Part shown: in pieces, positions 19,373 to 27,884 of the stretch | Numbering within the stretch: the stretch's first letter is position 1 | Layout of the letters: each line of letters begins with the position of its first letter | DNA from: Neobacillus sp. FSL H8-0543 | GTDB taxonomy: Bacteria > Bacillota > Bacilli > Bacillales > Cytobacillaceae | Direction: 5' to 3' | Length of the DNA: 64,000 nucleotides | Assembly (NCBI RefSeq): GCF_038592905.1 | Contig: NZ_CP151943.1 | Span: 2,717,001 to 2,781,000 of the forward strand | Translations under genes and position numbers: made by a program | Notes under the pieces: generated by a model | Told to the model about the DNA's origin: nothing | Databases searched by the model: none | The model's input: the letters and a program-made list of their open reading frames with translations, nothing else

Positions 19373-20056
19373 ATGATGGGTGTCAAAATGGTTGATAAAA
19401 AAATAGTCGGTGAAAAAGCAGCAGAGTTTGTTAAAGATGGCATGGTTGTGGGGCTTGGAACGGGTTCGACAGTTTTTTATACCATACAAAAGCTTGGTCA
19501 GCTAGTGAAGGAAGGCCTTTCCATTAAAGGTATTCCAACTTCTGTTCAAACGGAAGAATTGGCTAAAGAATTAGGCATTCCACTTACAAGCTTTAGTGAA
19601 ATAGAAAGTATAGATATTGCTATTGATGGAGCAGATGAAGTCAATTCAGAATTAGAACTGATCAAAGGTGGTGGCGGCGCACTTTTAAGAGAGAAAATCA
19701 TAGCGAGAGCAGCTAAAATATTTATTGTTGCAGCAGATTCATCTAAAAGGGTAGAGAAATTAGGTGCGTTTCGATTGCCTGTAGAAGTTATTACGTTCGG
19801 TTATGAAATGACAGAAAAACATATTAGAGCCATTGGTTTAGTCCCGGAAATTCGATTAAACGGTGGAACTCCGTTTATTACTGATAATGGGAACTATATT
19901 TTTGACTGCCAAATTCCTGAGCACGTTCAGCCTGAAATGTTAGAACGAATGCTTAACATGATACCGGGAGTCGTTGAAAATGGGTTGTTTGTTGGAATGA
20001 CTGACTTGGTGATCACTTTAGATCAAGAAAAAAATGTTGTCATGTTAAGAAGGTAA
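19373..20056 (+). CDS. rpiA: Ribose-5-phosphate isomerase A
   Basis: 227 residues. Seen: the phosphate loop GLGTGSTVFYTI, IDGADEVNSELELIKGGGGALLREKI with catalytic Asp and Lys, and the C-terminal MTDLVI region. Interconverts ribulose 5- and ribose 5-phosphate. AAAGGA upstream fits ATG 19373 or 19376. RpiA in an element with hxlA, zwf and gnd would help regenerate or balance the ribulose 5-phosphate acceptor. Many bacilli use RpiB in the backbone; a second isomerase type would fit acquisition with the island. Confidence 0.93.
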   Translation: MMGVKMVDKKIVGEKAAEFVKDGMVVGLGTGSTVFYTIQKLGQLVKEGLSIKGIPTSVQTEELAKELGIPLTSFSEIESIDIAIDGADEVNSELELIKGGGGALLREKIIARAAKIFIVAADSSKRVEKLGAFRLPVEVITFGYEMTEKHIRAIGLVPEIRLNGGTPFITDNGNYIFDCQIPEHVQPEMLERMLNMIPGVVENGLFVGMTDLVITLDQEKNVVMLRR

Positions 20057-20057
20057 G

Positions 20058-20096
20058 AACATAAGAGTGAGACTTTGAGTCCCTCTCTTATGTTTT
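20058..20096. terminator. Terminator between rpiA and the convergent oxidoreductase
   Basis: ACATAAGAG ... CTCTTATGT hairpin followed by TTTTTT, directly after the rpiA stop. Confidence 0.85.
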
Positions 20097-21089
20097 TTAT
20101 ATCTTTACAATGATTCTACCTCTTGCTTGTCCTTTTAAAATAGTAGGCAAGTTTTCAGGTAATTCTTCAAGGGTAATTACTTTCTGTATAATTTCAGAAA
20201 GAGTAGAAGGTTTTAAATCGGTTGCCATGCGATTCCATAGTTCTTGCCGAACATCCATTGGACAATAAACAGAATCAATACCGAGAAGGTTTATGCCACG
20301 TAAAATAAACGGAAACACGGTGGTAGGAACGCTTCCTCCACCAGTTAAACCACTGACCGCAACAGAACCATTGTATTGTATTTTACTTAAGATGGATGCA
20401 AGTGTCTCTCCTCCGACTGGATCAACCGCTGCAGCCCAATTTTGTTTATCAAGAGTTTTTATTTTACCATTAAAGACATCTTCACGAGAGATAATCTCTT
20501 TTGCACCGAGCTTATGTAAAAAAGTATGCTCAGAATTTTTCCCCGTACTAGCGACAACTTCGTATCCTCTTTTTGAAAGCATGGAAACAGCTAAACTTCC
20601 TACCCCACCAGTAGCTCCAGTGACAAGGACTTTGCCCTTTTCTGGCGATAAACCGTTATCTTCTAACCTTTGAATGGAGAGGGCTGAAGTAATACCTGCT
20701 GTCCCCAAAATCATTGATTCCATCAACGTTAAATTTTCAGGTAAAGGGACAATCCAATCACCAGGAATGCGGGCATATTCACTATAACCACCATAATGGG
20801 ATACCCCAATTTCATAGCTTGTTGCTATGATCTCATCTCCTTCGCGGAAGCGTGGATCTTGAGACGATACGACTACACCTGCTAAATCAATACCTGGAAT
20901 AAAGGGATAGGTTGTGACGATTTTTCCATTCGGAATACTAGCTAAACCGTCTTTATAGTTAATGCAGAATAAGAAACCTTGATTAAAACATCACCTTGAG
21001 GTAACTCATTTAAGGTAATATTTTTGACTTGAACAGAAAAATCGTTTTCATTTTTATCTACCATCAATGCAATAAATTGTTCCATCATT
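20097..21089 (-). pseudogene. YhdH/AcuI-type zinc-independent MDR oxidoreductase, frameshifted as sequenced
   Basis: A quinone-oxidoreductase-like medium-chain dehydrogenase of the YhdH/acrylyl-CoA reductase group. The N-terminal part (EQFIALMVDKNENDFSVQVK, LIKVSYSAL) is in one frame up to about 20966. One base is missing in a short T run there (complement AA where AAA is expected for SALNYKDG). The rest (IPGIDLAGVV, VTGATGGVGSLAVSML, IKVITLEELP) is then intact to RGRIIVKI. Restored length is about 329 residues. It faces an operator module that also separates it from hxlR, so it is probably a regulon member. The single-base loss may be a sequencing artefact. Confidence 0.85.
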
Positions 21090-21137
21090 CTTTAACTCCT
21101 TTCTTGTACAGCAGAATAGAATTATATATTCACTGCT

Positions 21138-21204
21138 AATATATAATGTATGGAAGAATATTACAAGTACATACTTTTATTTTATATAGTGAAAAAAGTA
21201 TACT
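21138..21204 (-). promoter_or_regulatory. Candidate HxlR operator and promoter for the YhdH-like gene (module 3)
   Basis: Read toward the oxidoreductase: AGTATACT (21204-21197), CACTATATAAAAT, AAAAGTATGTAC ending at 21167, then -35 TTGTAA (21166-21161), 17 bases, TATATT (21143-21138). It lies between that gene and the divergent hxlR, so it may also control hxlR itself. Confidence 0.72.
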
Positions 21205-21236
21205 GTGGGTTATAATAAATATGGAGGTGAAGTGAA

Positions 21237-21602
21237 ATGTCACGAATGCAGGATAAGATGTTTAATTGTGAAAAAGAATTAACTCTTTCCGTTATCGGTG
21301 GTAAATGGAAGATGCTTATACTATGGCATCTAGGAAAAGAGGGAACGAAGCGATTTGGTGAACTGAAAGCTCTTATGCCAGGGATCACGCAGAGAATGCT
21401 AGTTAATCAATTGCGAGAACTGGAAGAAGACTTGATTGTAAAACGCAAAGTCTATCCCGTGGTTCCTCCAAAAGTAGAATACTCCCTTACTGAACAAGGA
21501 AGAAGCTTGATGCCGATTCTCGATGCTATGTATAACTGGGGGAAAGATTATATGGAAACTGCTGGGTTGAATCCTTTAGTAAGACAAGAGTCGATTAGGT
21601 AA
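21237..21602 (+). CDS. hxlR: Transcriptional regulator HxlR
   Basis: A 121-residue winged-helix protein of the HxlR/MarR-like family. [30 protein letters not shown], with the near-N-terminal Cys (residue 11), and [20 protein letters not shown] are very close to B. subtilis HxlR, the formaldehyde-responsive activator of hxlAB. The conserved Cys is thought to be the formaldehyde-reactive residue in HxlR. Start ATG 21237 has GGAGGTGA upstream. Four candidate operators lie in the island. Confidence 0.92.
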   Translation: MSRMQDKMFNCEKELTLSVIGGKWKMLILWHLGKEGTKRFGELKALMPGITQRMLVNQLRELEEDLIVKRKVYPVVPPKVEYSLTEQGRSLMPILDAMYNWGKDYMETAGLNPLVRQESIR

Positions 21603-21619
21603 ATTTTAACTGGTAATCT

Positions 21620-21655
21620 AAGGTTGACTCCGGCCAAGGGGGTCAACCTCTTTTC
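21620..21655. terminator. Terminator between hxlR and the ger operon
   Basis: AGGTTGACTCC / GGGGTCAACCT hairpin followed by CTTTT, between convergent genes. Confidence 0.8.
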
Positions 21656-21663
21656 ATGATAAT

Positions 21664-22755
21664 TTAATAATTATTTTTAGTATTTTGTAATGCCTCAAAA
21701 TAAAGCTGATAATTAACTTTTATTTTCATTTTTCCCCAAGCGGCTAACCATACCTTTTCGCTGATGGGTTTGGAAAAGGGGCTAAGGGTGTGTGTCCCGA
21801 TTTGAAGAGGATCCACCTTCAGCTCTTGCATTTTTTTTATGAGGCCCGTAGTTTTCATTTCTAATTCAGTTTCAATTTCCTTATGAAGCTGCATCAGTTC
21901 ATTTCCGTTGAGGATATTTTTATTACCTTGATATTCCTCAATTCTTCCATTTAGTTTCACGTTTATTGTAACTAGGGAAAGATTTTTATCCAAATCCACA
22001 TTTACTCTTGAGCGTAGATGTCCAATAACCACATCTAATTTGGTTATTGGGAAAAACTTCAAATAGTGATCATTGTCAAGAAGTTGAAATATTTGATCTT
22101 CGGTATTTGTGACCATTTCTATTAATTTATCATTGCTAAAAAAAGCAGTCCCCTCGTAAGTAAAGTTATCTTTCGCTACTTTGAAAACAGGAAGAACGGG
22201 ATCTGAAAATGGTGAAAACAGCTTATTTTTATATTCATGCAAATTGACAATGGTCATTTCACCTTGTTTTTTCCTCTCATAGTGTCTTAGCATCCGATAC
22301 AGGTAATAATCAAGGTTTTCTTGCTTCTTTGCTTGTCTGTTAATATATTCGTCAAAATTACCTTTAACGATGACTAAATACATTCGTTGCGAAATATCAT
22401 AGTCTGTCAATAGCGTGTTAATCAACTGAATAATCCCTTGTTTCGCTAATTCCTCATGAATTAAAAACAAACGGAGTTGTCCAACCTTCAATTCACGATA
22501 ATATCTTAAATTAAAGTCTTTTCCTCCCTGTTTAAGGAGATCAACATCTAGTGTTAATAAGCTTTTTGGCTCATTTACTAATGGAGGGACTAATGTACTC
22601 ATTTTTATTTTTCCTTTTTCGCCTTTACTAATTGACCAAAAAGTGACAGGGGCAATATCTTCAATTGTATTGTTCTCAACAAATGGGGCACATCCTGGGA
22701 TCATGACTAATGAAACAAAGATTCCCCAAACTAAAAGCATTTTCTTTCGTCTCAT
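21664..22755 (-). CDS. GerA-type germinant receptor, C subunit (lipoprotein)
   Basis: Third gene of the receptor operon. With ATG 22755 (overlapping the B-subunit stop as ATGA) it has 363 residues. The start is a lipoprotein signal, KKMLLVWGIFVSLVMIPGC, with Cys at the lipobox. The body has the Ger(x)C pattern, including TPITKLDVVIG-like strands and LVTINVKLNGRIEEYQG near the C-terminus. C subunits are anchored on the outer face of the inner spore membrane and are needed for receptor function. A much longer upstream start would run into the B gene and is rejected. Confidence 0.88.
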   Translation of the reverse strand: MRRKKMLLVWGIFVSLVMIPGCAPFVENNTIEDIAPVTFWSISKGEKGKIKMSTLVPPLVNEPKSLLTLDVDLLKQGGKDFNLRYYRELKVGQLRLFLIHEELAKQGIIQLINTLLTDYDISQRMYLVIVKGNFDEYINRQAKKQENLDYYLYRMLRHYERKKQGEMTIVNLHEYKNKLFSPFSDPVLPVFKVAKDNFTYEGTAFFSNDKLIEMVTNTEDQIFQLLDNDHYLKFFPITKLDVVIGHLRSRVNVDLDKNLSLVTINVKLNGRIEEYQGNKNILNGNELMQLHKEIETELEMKTTGLIKKMQELKVDPLQIGTHTLSPFSKPISEKVWLAAWGKMKIKVNYQLYFEALQNTKNNY

Positions 22756-23873
22756 GCTTTTACACGCCCTTTTAGCTTTGTCAATAGGAGCAAGAATGTT
22801 GGGACGATAAAGTAAGTTATTCCACTTAACCAAATTTGAATATTCAGGAGAATATTCTGTTCGGTTTCAATAGACCAAATCCAATTATTCACAATTAAAA
22901 AGCAGAGAAATAACATAATACAAGTGACAGCAAAACCCATACGTGAAGGTTGGGTACTTGTTTTTTTTAGGATGATTCTTGTAGCCCCATATATACATAA
23001 CAAGAAAATTGATAAAGCAAACACCAATAAAAACATATGTAGTGAAATCAGGATAATATCCAGTCGTTCAAACATGGGAGATTGTAAGTATCGAATCATA
23101 TGAATAATAGGGTATTTACTTTTACTTAAATAATTTGAACCGAAAAAGAATAAACTCGCAATAAACAATAGCAAATACTCTGAAGTAGAAAGAGCATTCG
23201 CATAGGTTAAATATTTACTCATTTTTTGTTGTGGTTTGATCCAAGGAATTAAACAGATTAAATACTCTGGTCCTGAATATGAAGACCAAATGAGTAACAA
23301 TCCTTTCCATGAATCAGTTGTCCAATTTGTTGGTATCAAGGGATACAAATCATGTAATGCAGCGATTGGTGGAATAAAAAAGGGAAAATATAAAAAAATT
23401 ATCCAAAAAACACATAAAAAAACAATTACCACAAACCGTATGGTATTTTTCATTCCTAGTGAAGCAACATAGGAGCTCGTAAGAAGAATGAAAAAAATAA
23501 TCCAATTTGAATTCATTGATGGGAAAATAAAAGCATGAATGACTTCTAAGTATCCGAGTGTGATCACCGTTATTTTGATTAGTATCAATATAAGTCCTAT
23601 AAAAGTCAAAAGCCTTACCATTCGAACACCAAAAAGCTCTACAAAACCTTGATATCCCTTTTTAGCATAATTTGATTCTAGCCATTTGCATAACAGCCTT
23701 ATATTGAGTTGGGAAAAGATTGCCATTGCAACAATGCCCCAAATCATAAACGGGTGTAATAAGTAGGTAGGCATTAAAAAAAATAGGTAAAGCATTTGGA
23801 AACGGTTGACGATGAAAAAGGCATAGATTCCGTCAAATTTAGATGATTTATCAAATAAGGAAAATGTGGTCAA
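22752..23873 (-). CDS. GerA-type germinant receptor, B subunit (permease-like)
   Basis: 373 residues, about ten membrane segments, of the spore-germination permease branch of the APC superfamily; B subunits are thought to bind the germinant. Typical features are the N-terminal region with MLYLFFLMPTYLLHPFMIWG and the GYQGFVELFGVRMVRLLTFIG block. It starts 7 bases after the A-subunit stop and overlaps the C gene. The ligand cannot be read from sequence. Confidence 0.9.
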   Translation of the reverse strand: MTTFSLFDKSSKFDGIYAFFIVNRFQMLYLFFLMPTYLLHPFMIWGIVAMAIFSQLNIRLLCKWLESNYAKKGYQGFVELFGVRMVRLLTFIGLILILIKITVITLGYLEVIHAFIFPSMNSNWIIFFILLTSSYVASLGMKNTIRFVVIVFLCVFWIIFLYFPFFIPPIAALHDLYPLIPTNWTTDSWKGLLLIWSSYSGPEYLICLIPWIKPQQKMSKYLTYANALSTSEYLLLFIASLFFFGSNYLSKSKYPIIHMIRYLQSPMFERLDIILISLHMFLLVFALSIFLLCIYGATRIILKKTSTQPSRMGFAVTCIMLFLCFLIVNNWIWSIETEQNILLNIQIWLSGITYFIVPTFLLLLTKLKGRVKA

Positions 23874-23880
23874 CTTTGAA

Positions 23881-25398
23881 TCACATCCTTCGTTTGTATC
23901 TCCATTTCTGTAAAGGGTGTAAATGATCCGGACGGGATTTCATGTTTATTAAAGGCCCTCTAATAAAGAGATCGATCCAGTCCTTCCAGTAAAATGGAGC
24001 GATTGGTGAAAAATAGGGTTGTTTTAAGGAAGTAAGACCATTTAGATGTGCCGAAATGGCAATTGCTCCCATGGCAATGCCAAAAACACCAAAAAAGGAT
24101 GAAAGGAGAAGAAAACCAAATTGAATGAGTGTATTTGCCTTCGTCATCAAATAGTTTGGTACTAAAAATGAGGAGATGGTTGAAATACAAACTAATACAA
24201 TTAATACTTTGCTCGCAAAACCCGCTTGAACCGCTGCTTGACCGATAACTATACCACCAATCACCCCTAAGGTTTGACTTGATTTGGTCGGCATCCGTAA
24301 ACTCGCTTCTTTTATGATTTCAAGAATAGTTAACATCACTATTGCTTCCCAAAATGGTGTAAAAGGTAGTTTACTTCTAGATTCCACTATAACAAATAGT
24401 ATTTGTAAGGGAATCATTTGATAATGGTGGGTTGTTAGTGCAACATAAAATGGTATCAGTGTGACGGACAGAAAAAAGCTTAAATATCGAATAAGTCTTA
24501 AAAAACTTGCGACCGGCCAACGATTAATATAATCCTCAGGTGATTGGAAAAGGTGAAAAAAGGTGATTGGTGCAATTAATACAAACGGTGTGTTCTCTAC
24601 CAAGATAGTTAATTTACCGAGCCCTAAGGAATAAGCACAAACATCTGGGCGGTCAGTTTGTTGGAATTGTGGAAAAATACTGTGATGATGTTCCTCCATA
24701 AATGCCGCTACCTGGGATGAATCGAAAAATAAATCAAAGTTAATTTCAGAGATTTTCTTTCTTGCTATTGATATATATTCAGGATTGGTCAACCCGTCTA
24801 TGTACATTAGGACAACCGTTGTTTCACTTAATGAACCTACTTTATATTTCTCTGTTTTTAATTCAGTAATAGGAAGTCTTCTGCGTATGAGGGTGATATT
24901 TGGTTCTAATTGTTCAGTGAAACTATCTTTTGCACCGTATAAAATTGTTTCTGTTTCAGAGGTTTCAATCCCCCTACTTAATTCGTTAGGAAGAGGAATG
25001 GCCAACCATTGTTCTTGGATACAATCATTCAGAAGTACAGCACCGGTGAGGAGTAATTTCTGTGCCTCTTCAAGTGATTGGATCTTCATTACTTTAGGTG
25101 TGGCTATGCTTTCGTAAATCATGGCATGTGGACATTGGATAACAGGTTCTATTATCGATTCATTCAAACGATCCTGGTCAATTAAGGTTCTTAAATAGAT
25201 TAAGACAACTTTTTGATCGTTAAGTGTAGTGCGTTCGATTATCTCTACATCGTCCATATTGTCTAAAATCTGTTTTAGAGAGTCTAGTGATATCTTCCTT
25301 TGCACAGGTTGTTGTGTGTCACTACTATCATTAGCAATGCTTTTACCCTTTTTCAAAACATAAACATCCCCCACTGATATAAGCTGCCATTTGTTCAC
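23881..25398 (-). CDS. GerA-type germinant receptor, A subunit
   Basis: 505 residues from GTG 25398. A hydrophilic N-terminal domain (about 1-280) contains TETILYGAKDSFTEQLEPNI, LIRRRLP and MYIDGLTNPEYI, the GerA signature. Five or so membrane segments follow (PFTPFWEAIVMLTILEIIKEASLRMP, GGIVIGQAAVQAGF) and a short basic tail. The start is uncertain: no good ribosome site precedes GTG 25398, while GGGGGAT stands before a TTG about 17 codons downstream. A sigma-G-like promoter lies at 25431-25460. First gene of the receptor operon. Confidence 0.9.
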   Translation of the reverse strand: MNKWQLISVGDVYVLKKGKSIANDSSDTQQPVQRKISLDSLKQILDNMDDVEIIERTTLNDQKVVLIYLRTLIDQDRLNESIIEPVIQCPHAMIYESIATPKVMKIQSLEEAQKLLLTGAVLLNDCIQEQWLAIPLPNELSRGIETSETETILYGAKDSFTEQLEPNITLIRRRLPITELKTEKYKVGSLSETTVVLMYIDGLTNPEYISIARKKISEINFDLFFDSSQVAAFMEEHHHSIFPQFQQTDRPDVCAYSLGLGKLTILVENTPFVLIAPITFFHLFQSPEDYINRWPVASFLRLIRYLSFFLSVTLIPFYVALTTHHYQMIPLQILFVIVESRSKLPFTPFWEAIVMLTILEIIKEASLRMPTKSSQTLGVIGGIVIGQAAVQAGFASKVLIVLVCISTISSFLVPNYLMTKANTLIQFGFLLLSSFFGVFGIAMGAIAISAHLNGLTSLKQPYFSPIAPFYWKDWIDLFIRGPLINMKSRPDHLHPLQKWRYKRRM

Positions 25399-25430
25399 TT
25401 TAGAAAAAGTGTAATGGTAATTCTTCCTTT

Positions 25431-25460
25431 TAGTATGAAAAAGAAAAGATTATTTTATAC
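25431..25460 (-). promoter_or_regulatory. Sigma-G-type promoter for the ger operon
   Basis: On the minus strand GTATA (25460-25456), 18 bases, CATACTA (25437-25431). This matches the forespore sigma-G consensus (GHATR, 17-18, CATWHTA) fully and lies 33 bases before the GTG of the A subunit. Forespore expression is standard for gerA-type operons. Confidence 0.75.
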
Positions 25461-25497
25461 TAATAAAATAAGGTAGGGGAAACTATATAAATTTTAC

Positions 25498-25565
25498 AGT
25501 ATAGTTTTTTACACTATGTAATGAAAAAGTGCGTACTTGTTCAAATTTTTCATTTCGCTAATATA
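25498..25565 (+). promoter_or_regulatory. Candidate HxlR operator and promoter (module 4)
   Basis: AGTATAGT (25498-25505), CACTATGTAATG, AAAAAGTGCGTAC ending at 25536, then -35 TTGTTC (25537-25542) and -10-like TAATAT (25559-25564, 16-base gap). Distance between the two half-sites equals module 1 (35 bp). It points to the nitrilase fragment at 25604 and is back to back with the ger promoter. Confidence 0.7.
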
Positions 25566-25603
25566 GGATTAAATGATTATTACAAATAGAAAGAAGGGGA
25601 TTG

Positions 25604-25766
25604 TATGCAAATGAGAGTATCAGCCGTTCAGTATTATCTTCATACCATTAGCTCTTTTAAAGAGTTTGCAGACCAGGTGGAGCATTATATAAAAACAGCA
25701 GAAGAATTCGAATCCGATTTTATCATCTTCCCTGAATTTTTCACTACTCAACTTATGTCCCCCTAA
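25604..25766 (+). pseudogene. Carbon-nitrogen hydrolase, N-terminal fragment (YhcX-like)
   Basis: MQMRVSAVQYYLHTISSFKE, ESDFIIFPEFFTTQLMS is the beginning of a nitrilase-superfamily domain, closest in my reading to the C-terminal hydrolase half of YhcX. It stops at a TAA around 25764 after about 53 residues, with the Glu of the catalytic triad (FPEFF) but no Lys or Cys. Good ribosome site (AAGAAGGGGA) and an operator module upstream suggest an originally functional, HxlR-controlled gene. Confidence 0.7.
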
Positions 25767-25769
25767 AAG

Positions 25770-26116
25770 GGAATACCTTATACGTTGTCGATATAGGTGT
25801 CCGTCCAGCTTTTCGAAAGTTAGGTTTAGGCAAGTTGTTGATGTTTTCTATGTATGATGTTGTTGTTCATTTGGGGTTGGAAAGACTACTTGGTGGGGGT
25901 AGGATGCCAGGTTATCACAAACATACGAATGAAAAGTCACCTGAACAATATATAGATGCAGTGGTAAAAGGAGAGCTGAAGGATCCAGTTATCACTTTTC
26001 TCCTCCGTTGCGGCCGTACACCAGTAAAAGTAGTAGCAAATTATTTAGAGGATGAAGAATCGTATAATTATGGCACGCTAATGGAATGGAAAAATCCGTT
26101 TTCCCATTCAAAATAA
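25770..26116 (+). pseudogene. GNAT acetyltransferase domain fragment (YhcX-like)
   Basis: Open from about 25770: NTLYVVDIGVRPAFRKLGLG (acetyl-CoA loop), RLLGGGRMPGYHKHTNEKSP, GTLMEWKNPF. This is the GNAT half of a YhcX-type two-domain protein, whose normal order is GNAT then hydrolase. Here the hydrolase fragment precedes the GNAT fragment, so the pieces were rearranged or come from two copies. The N-terminal half of the GNAT domain is missing. Confidence 0.7.
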
Positions 26117-26698
26117 AGAAAATCGACTGACAAAAATCGCCATTTTATAATTTTATAACTCAAAACTTTATTTGAGTTCAAGAAGGTACGGTGCCAAGCA
26201 TCAGTCTCTTTTTGTATGGATGCAATATTAAAAAAAGCCACCTCACAAGAGATCGCTTTTCCCCAACAATATAAGATAAAGGATAGAAATCCAAAAGCCA
26301 AAGGCTTTCAAACTTATTATTTTCATGATTCTCTGGTTGTATGTAGTTTGTGGTCAAGTTTTTTCTTGATGTATTTCTTTATTAGCTCCTAAAGCATCCA
26401 TAAGCTTAGTGTCACATTGCTACTAACATTTTCTGTCAGGGAGTACATTTTAATACTATGTGAAACAATACACTTAAAGTAACAGGGGCGTTAGTTGAAG
26501 AAGGATTGTGAAGAGGAAAAAGCCCCACTCAATTGAGCAGGGCTGAATACATTATTACATCTGAATGTGTCCTCTTTTGTCCTCCGGTTTGTCCTCCGAT
26601 GTTTTATATTGCATTTAAAACCTTTAAGTCGAATTTTTTATAAATGTTGATTTAGAGCCTTTTTTTAAACACTATTACTTTCTAATAAATATGAAAAT
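26117..26698. other. Right end of island without genes
   Basis: AT-rich sequence with no convincing ORF. The only structure is a hairpin at 26519-26546 (AGCCC..CTCAATTGAG..GGGCT) whose minus-strand copy ends in TTTTT, so it could stop leftward transcription. Probably decayed sequence. Confidence 0.5.
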
Positions 26699-26719
26699 GA
26701 ATGGGCGGCATGATGTAAT
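26699..26719 (+). repeat. Right attachment-site repeat (attR)
   Basis: Exact copy of the 21 bp at the groEL 3' end (9872-9892), here not in any gene. Confidence 0.85.
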
Positions 26720-27122
26720 CTGCCCCTCAACCCTTGATAGATAAGGATTTGTTGGTAAGATGAGAGTGGTTTGCTAACATTTTTCTAACATAGAGGATAT
26801 TAACGGAGGCTTCTCATAAGTTGACCAAACTTATGGGAAGCTTCTTTTTTCATTTCTTGAGTTACGTGGAGATATACAAATAATAATAGACTGATCTATT
26901 ATTAGACCAGTCTATTGAAAGAATCTTCATGATAACAAAAGCATATATATTGATTCTTTTAACGACATTAATTTTTGATTTTATGCTGTAAATACTACGA
27001 CACTGCCCATCATATGGACGGATAAAAAATTCAGCTTAAAGTTACCTATAAACTTGGATATACATTGCATCTATCCTCTTAAAAGGTTCTTCTCATTTTA
27101 AATATTATAATTCACACAATAA
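26720..27122. other. Sequence outside attR, no gene
   Basis: Contains the motif GCTAACATTTTTCTAAC (about 26773) and a terminator of the recurring family (26803-26850). If the island were removed this terminator would lie about 85 bases after the groEL stop, so it may be the original groESL terminator. The remainder shows no ORF or RNA. Confidence 0.5.
26803..26850 (+). terminator. Family terminator copy 1 (possible original groESL terminator)
   Basis: GAGGCTTCTCATAAGTT / AACTTATGGGAAGCTTC hairpin followed by TTTTTT. Related to hairpins at 39197, 40301 and 41188. Confidence 0.8.
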
Positions 27123-27581
27123 TTATTCATGCTTTAAAATTGTTAAACCATTTTTCTTACCAGTTTCTATTAACTTTTCAGCTTGATCTTTTGTAATTGG
27201 TTGATTCGGCAACTCATTATCTGAAACAGCTGGTCTAGCTATTTCACGAATGACATTTTCAAAGTCAGTTGAAGTTAAAGACAATATTGCTTTTGCCGTT
27301 TCAGTTTTTAATCGGAACGTATGAGATTTACCTCTTGGCACAAAGACTGTATCACCTGAAACAGTGTGTATTTCTTCTCCTTCTAAATAAAATGTTATTT
27401 CTCCCTCAACAACTCTCCAAATTTCATCTTCATTCTCATGAATATGAAACGGGGCCTCTAAGCCCTTTACTTCATTAAACTCAAAAACTGAAAAATTCCC
27501 ACCTGATTCTGAGCTTAATAGTAAAGGCTTCACTCTTGCCCCTAAAAATATATAGTTTGTATCTTTCAATAAATCCGTCAT
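27123..27581 (-). CDS. Cupin-domain protein
   Basis: 152 residues with one cupin barrel: PFHIHENEDEIWRVVEGEI (His-x-His-Glu metal motif and Gly turn) and GDTVFVPRGKSHTFR (second His). Resembles quercetin-dioxygenase-like single cupins; substrate unknown. A short C-terminal helical tail (TKDQAEKLIETGKKNGLTIL) is extra to the barrel. Oriented away from the MarR cluster. Confidence 0.8.
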   Translation of the reverse strand: MTDLLKDTNYIFLGARVKPLLLSSESGGNFSVFEFNEVKGLEAPFHIHENEDEIWRVVEGEITFYLEGEEIHTVSGDTVFVPRGKSHTFRLKTETAKAILSLTSTDFENVIREIARPAVSDNELPNQPITKDQAEKLIETGKKNGLTILKHE

Positions 27582-27676
27582 ATAATCATTTACTCCTTTT
27601 CTTTAACTAGAAGTTTATTTTTTTATCCTACTTATTACTGAGCATCAGTAAACAATAAAGTTAATTGATTCAACGA

Positions 27677-27704
27677 TCATCATTTTATATATTAAATGAT
27701 GATT
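27677..27704. promoter_or_regulatory. MarR-type palindromic operator 1
   Basis: Perfect 10-bp arms ATCATCATTT / AAATGATGAT with an 8-base spacer, between the divergent cupin and marR genes. Same arm sequence and spacer length as the sites at 27851 and 29119. Confidence 0.75.
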
Positions 27705-27850
27705 ATGCAAGCTTAATGCTTTTCTACTTTTCAAAAGTTCTTTCTCTTGACTAAGATTTATCACGGCCATGAAAACAACTAAATAACAAAGTAAGTACGC
27801 ATTCACCAGATCCACGTAAGAACCTCAAATACTTTGCAATTAGTTTGCAA

Positions 27851-27872
27851 ATCAATTAATATATTAAGTGAT
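27851..27872. promoter_or_regulatory. MarR-type palindromic operator 2
   Basis: ATCAATT, 8 bases, AAGTGAT: a weaker match to the same pattern, ending at the marR ribosome site (27873). Suggests autoregulation. Confidence 0.6.
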
Positions 27873-27884
27873 AGGAGGAATACT

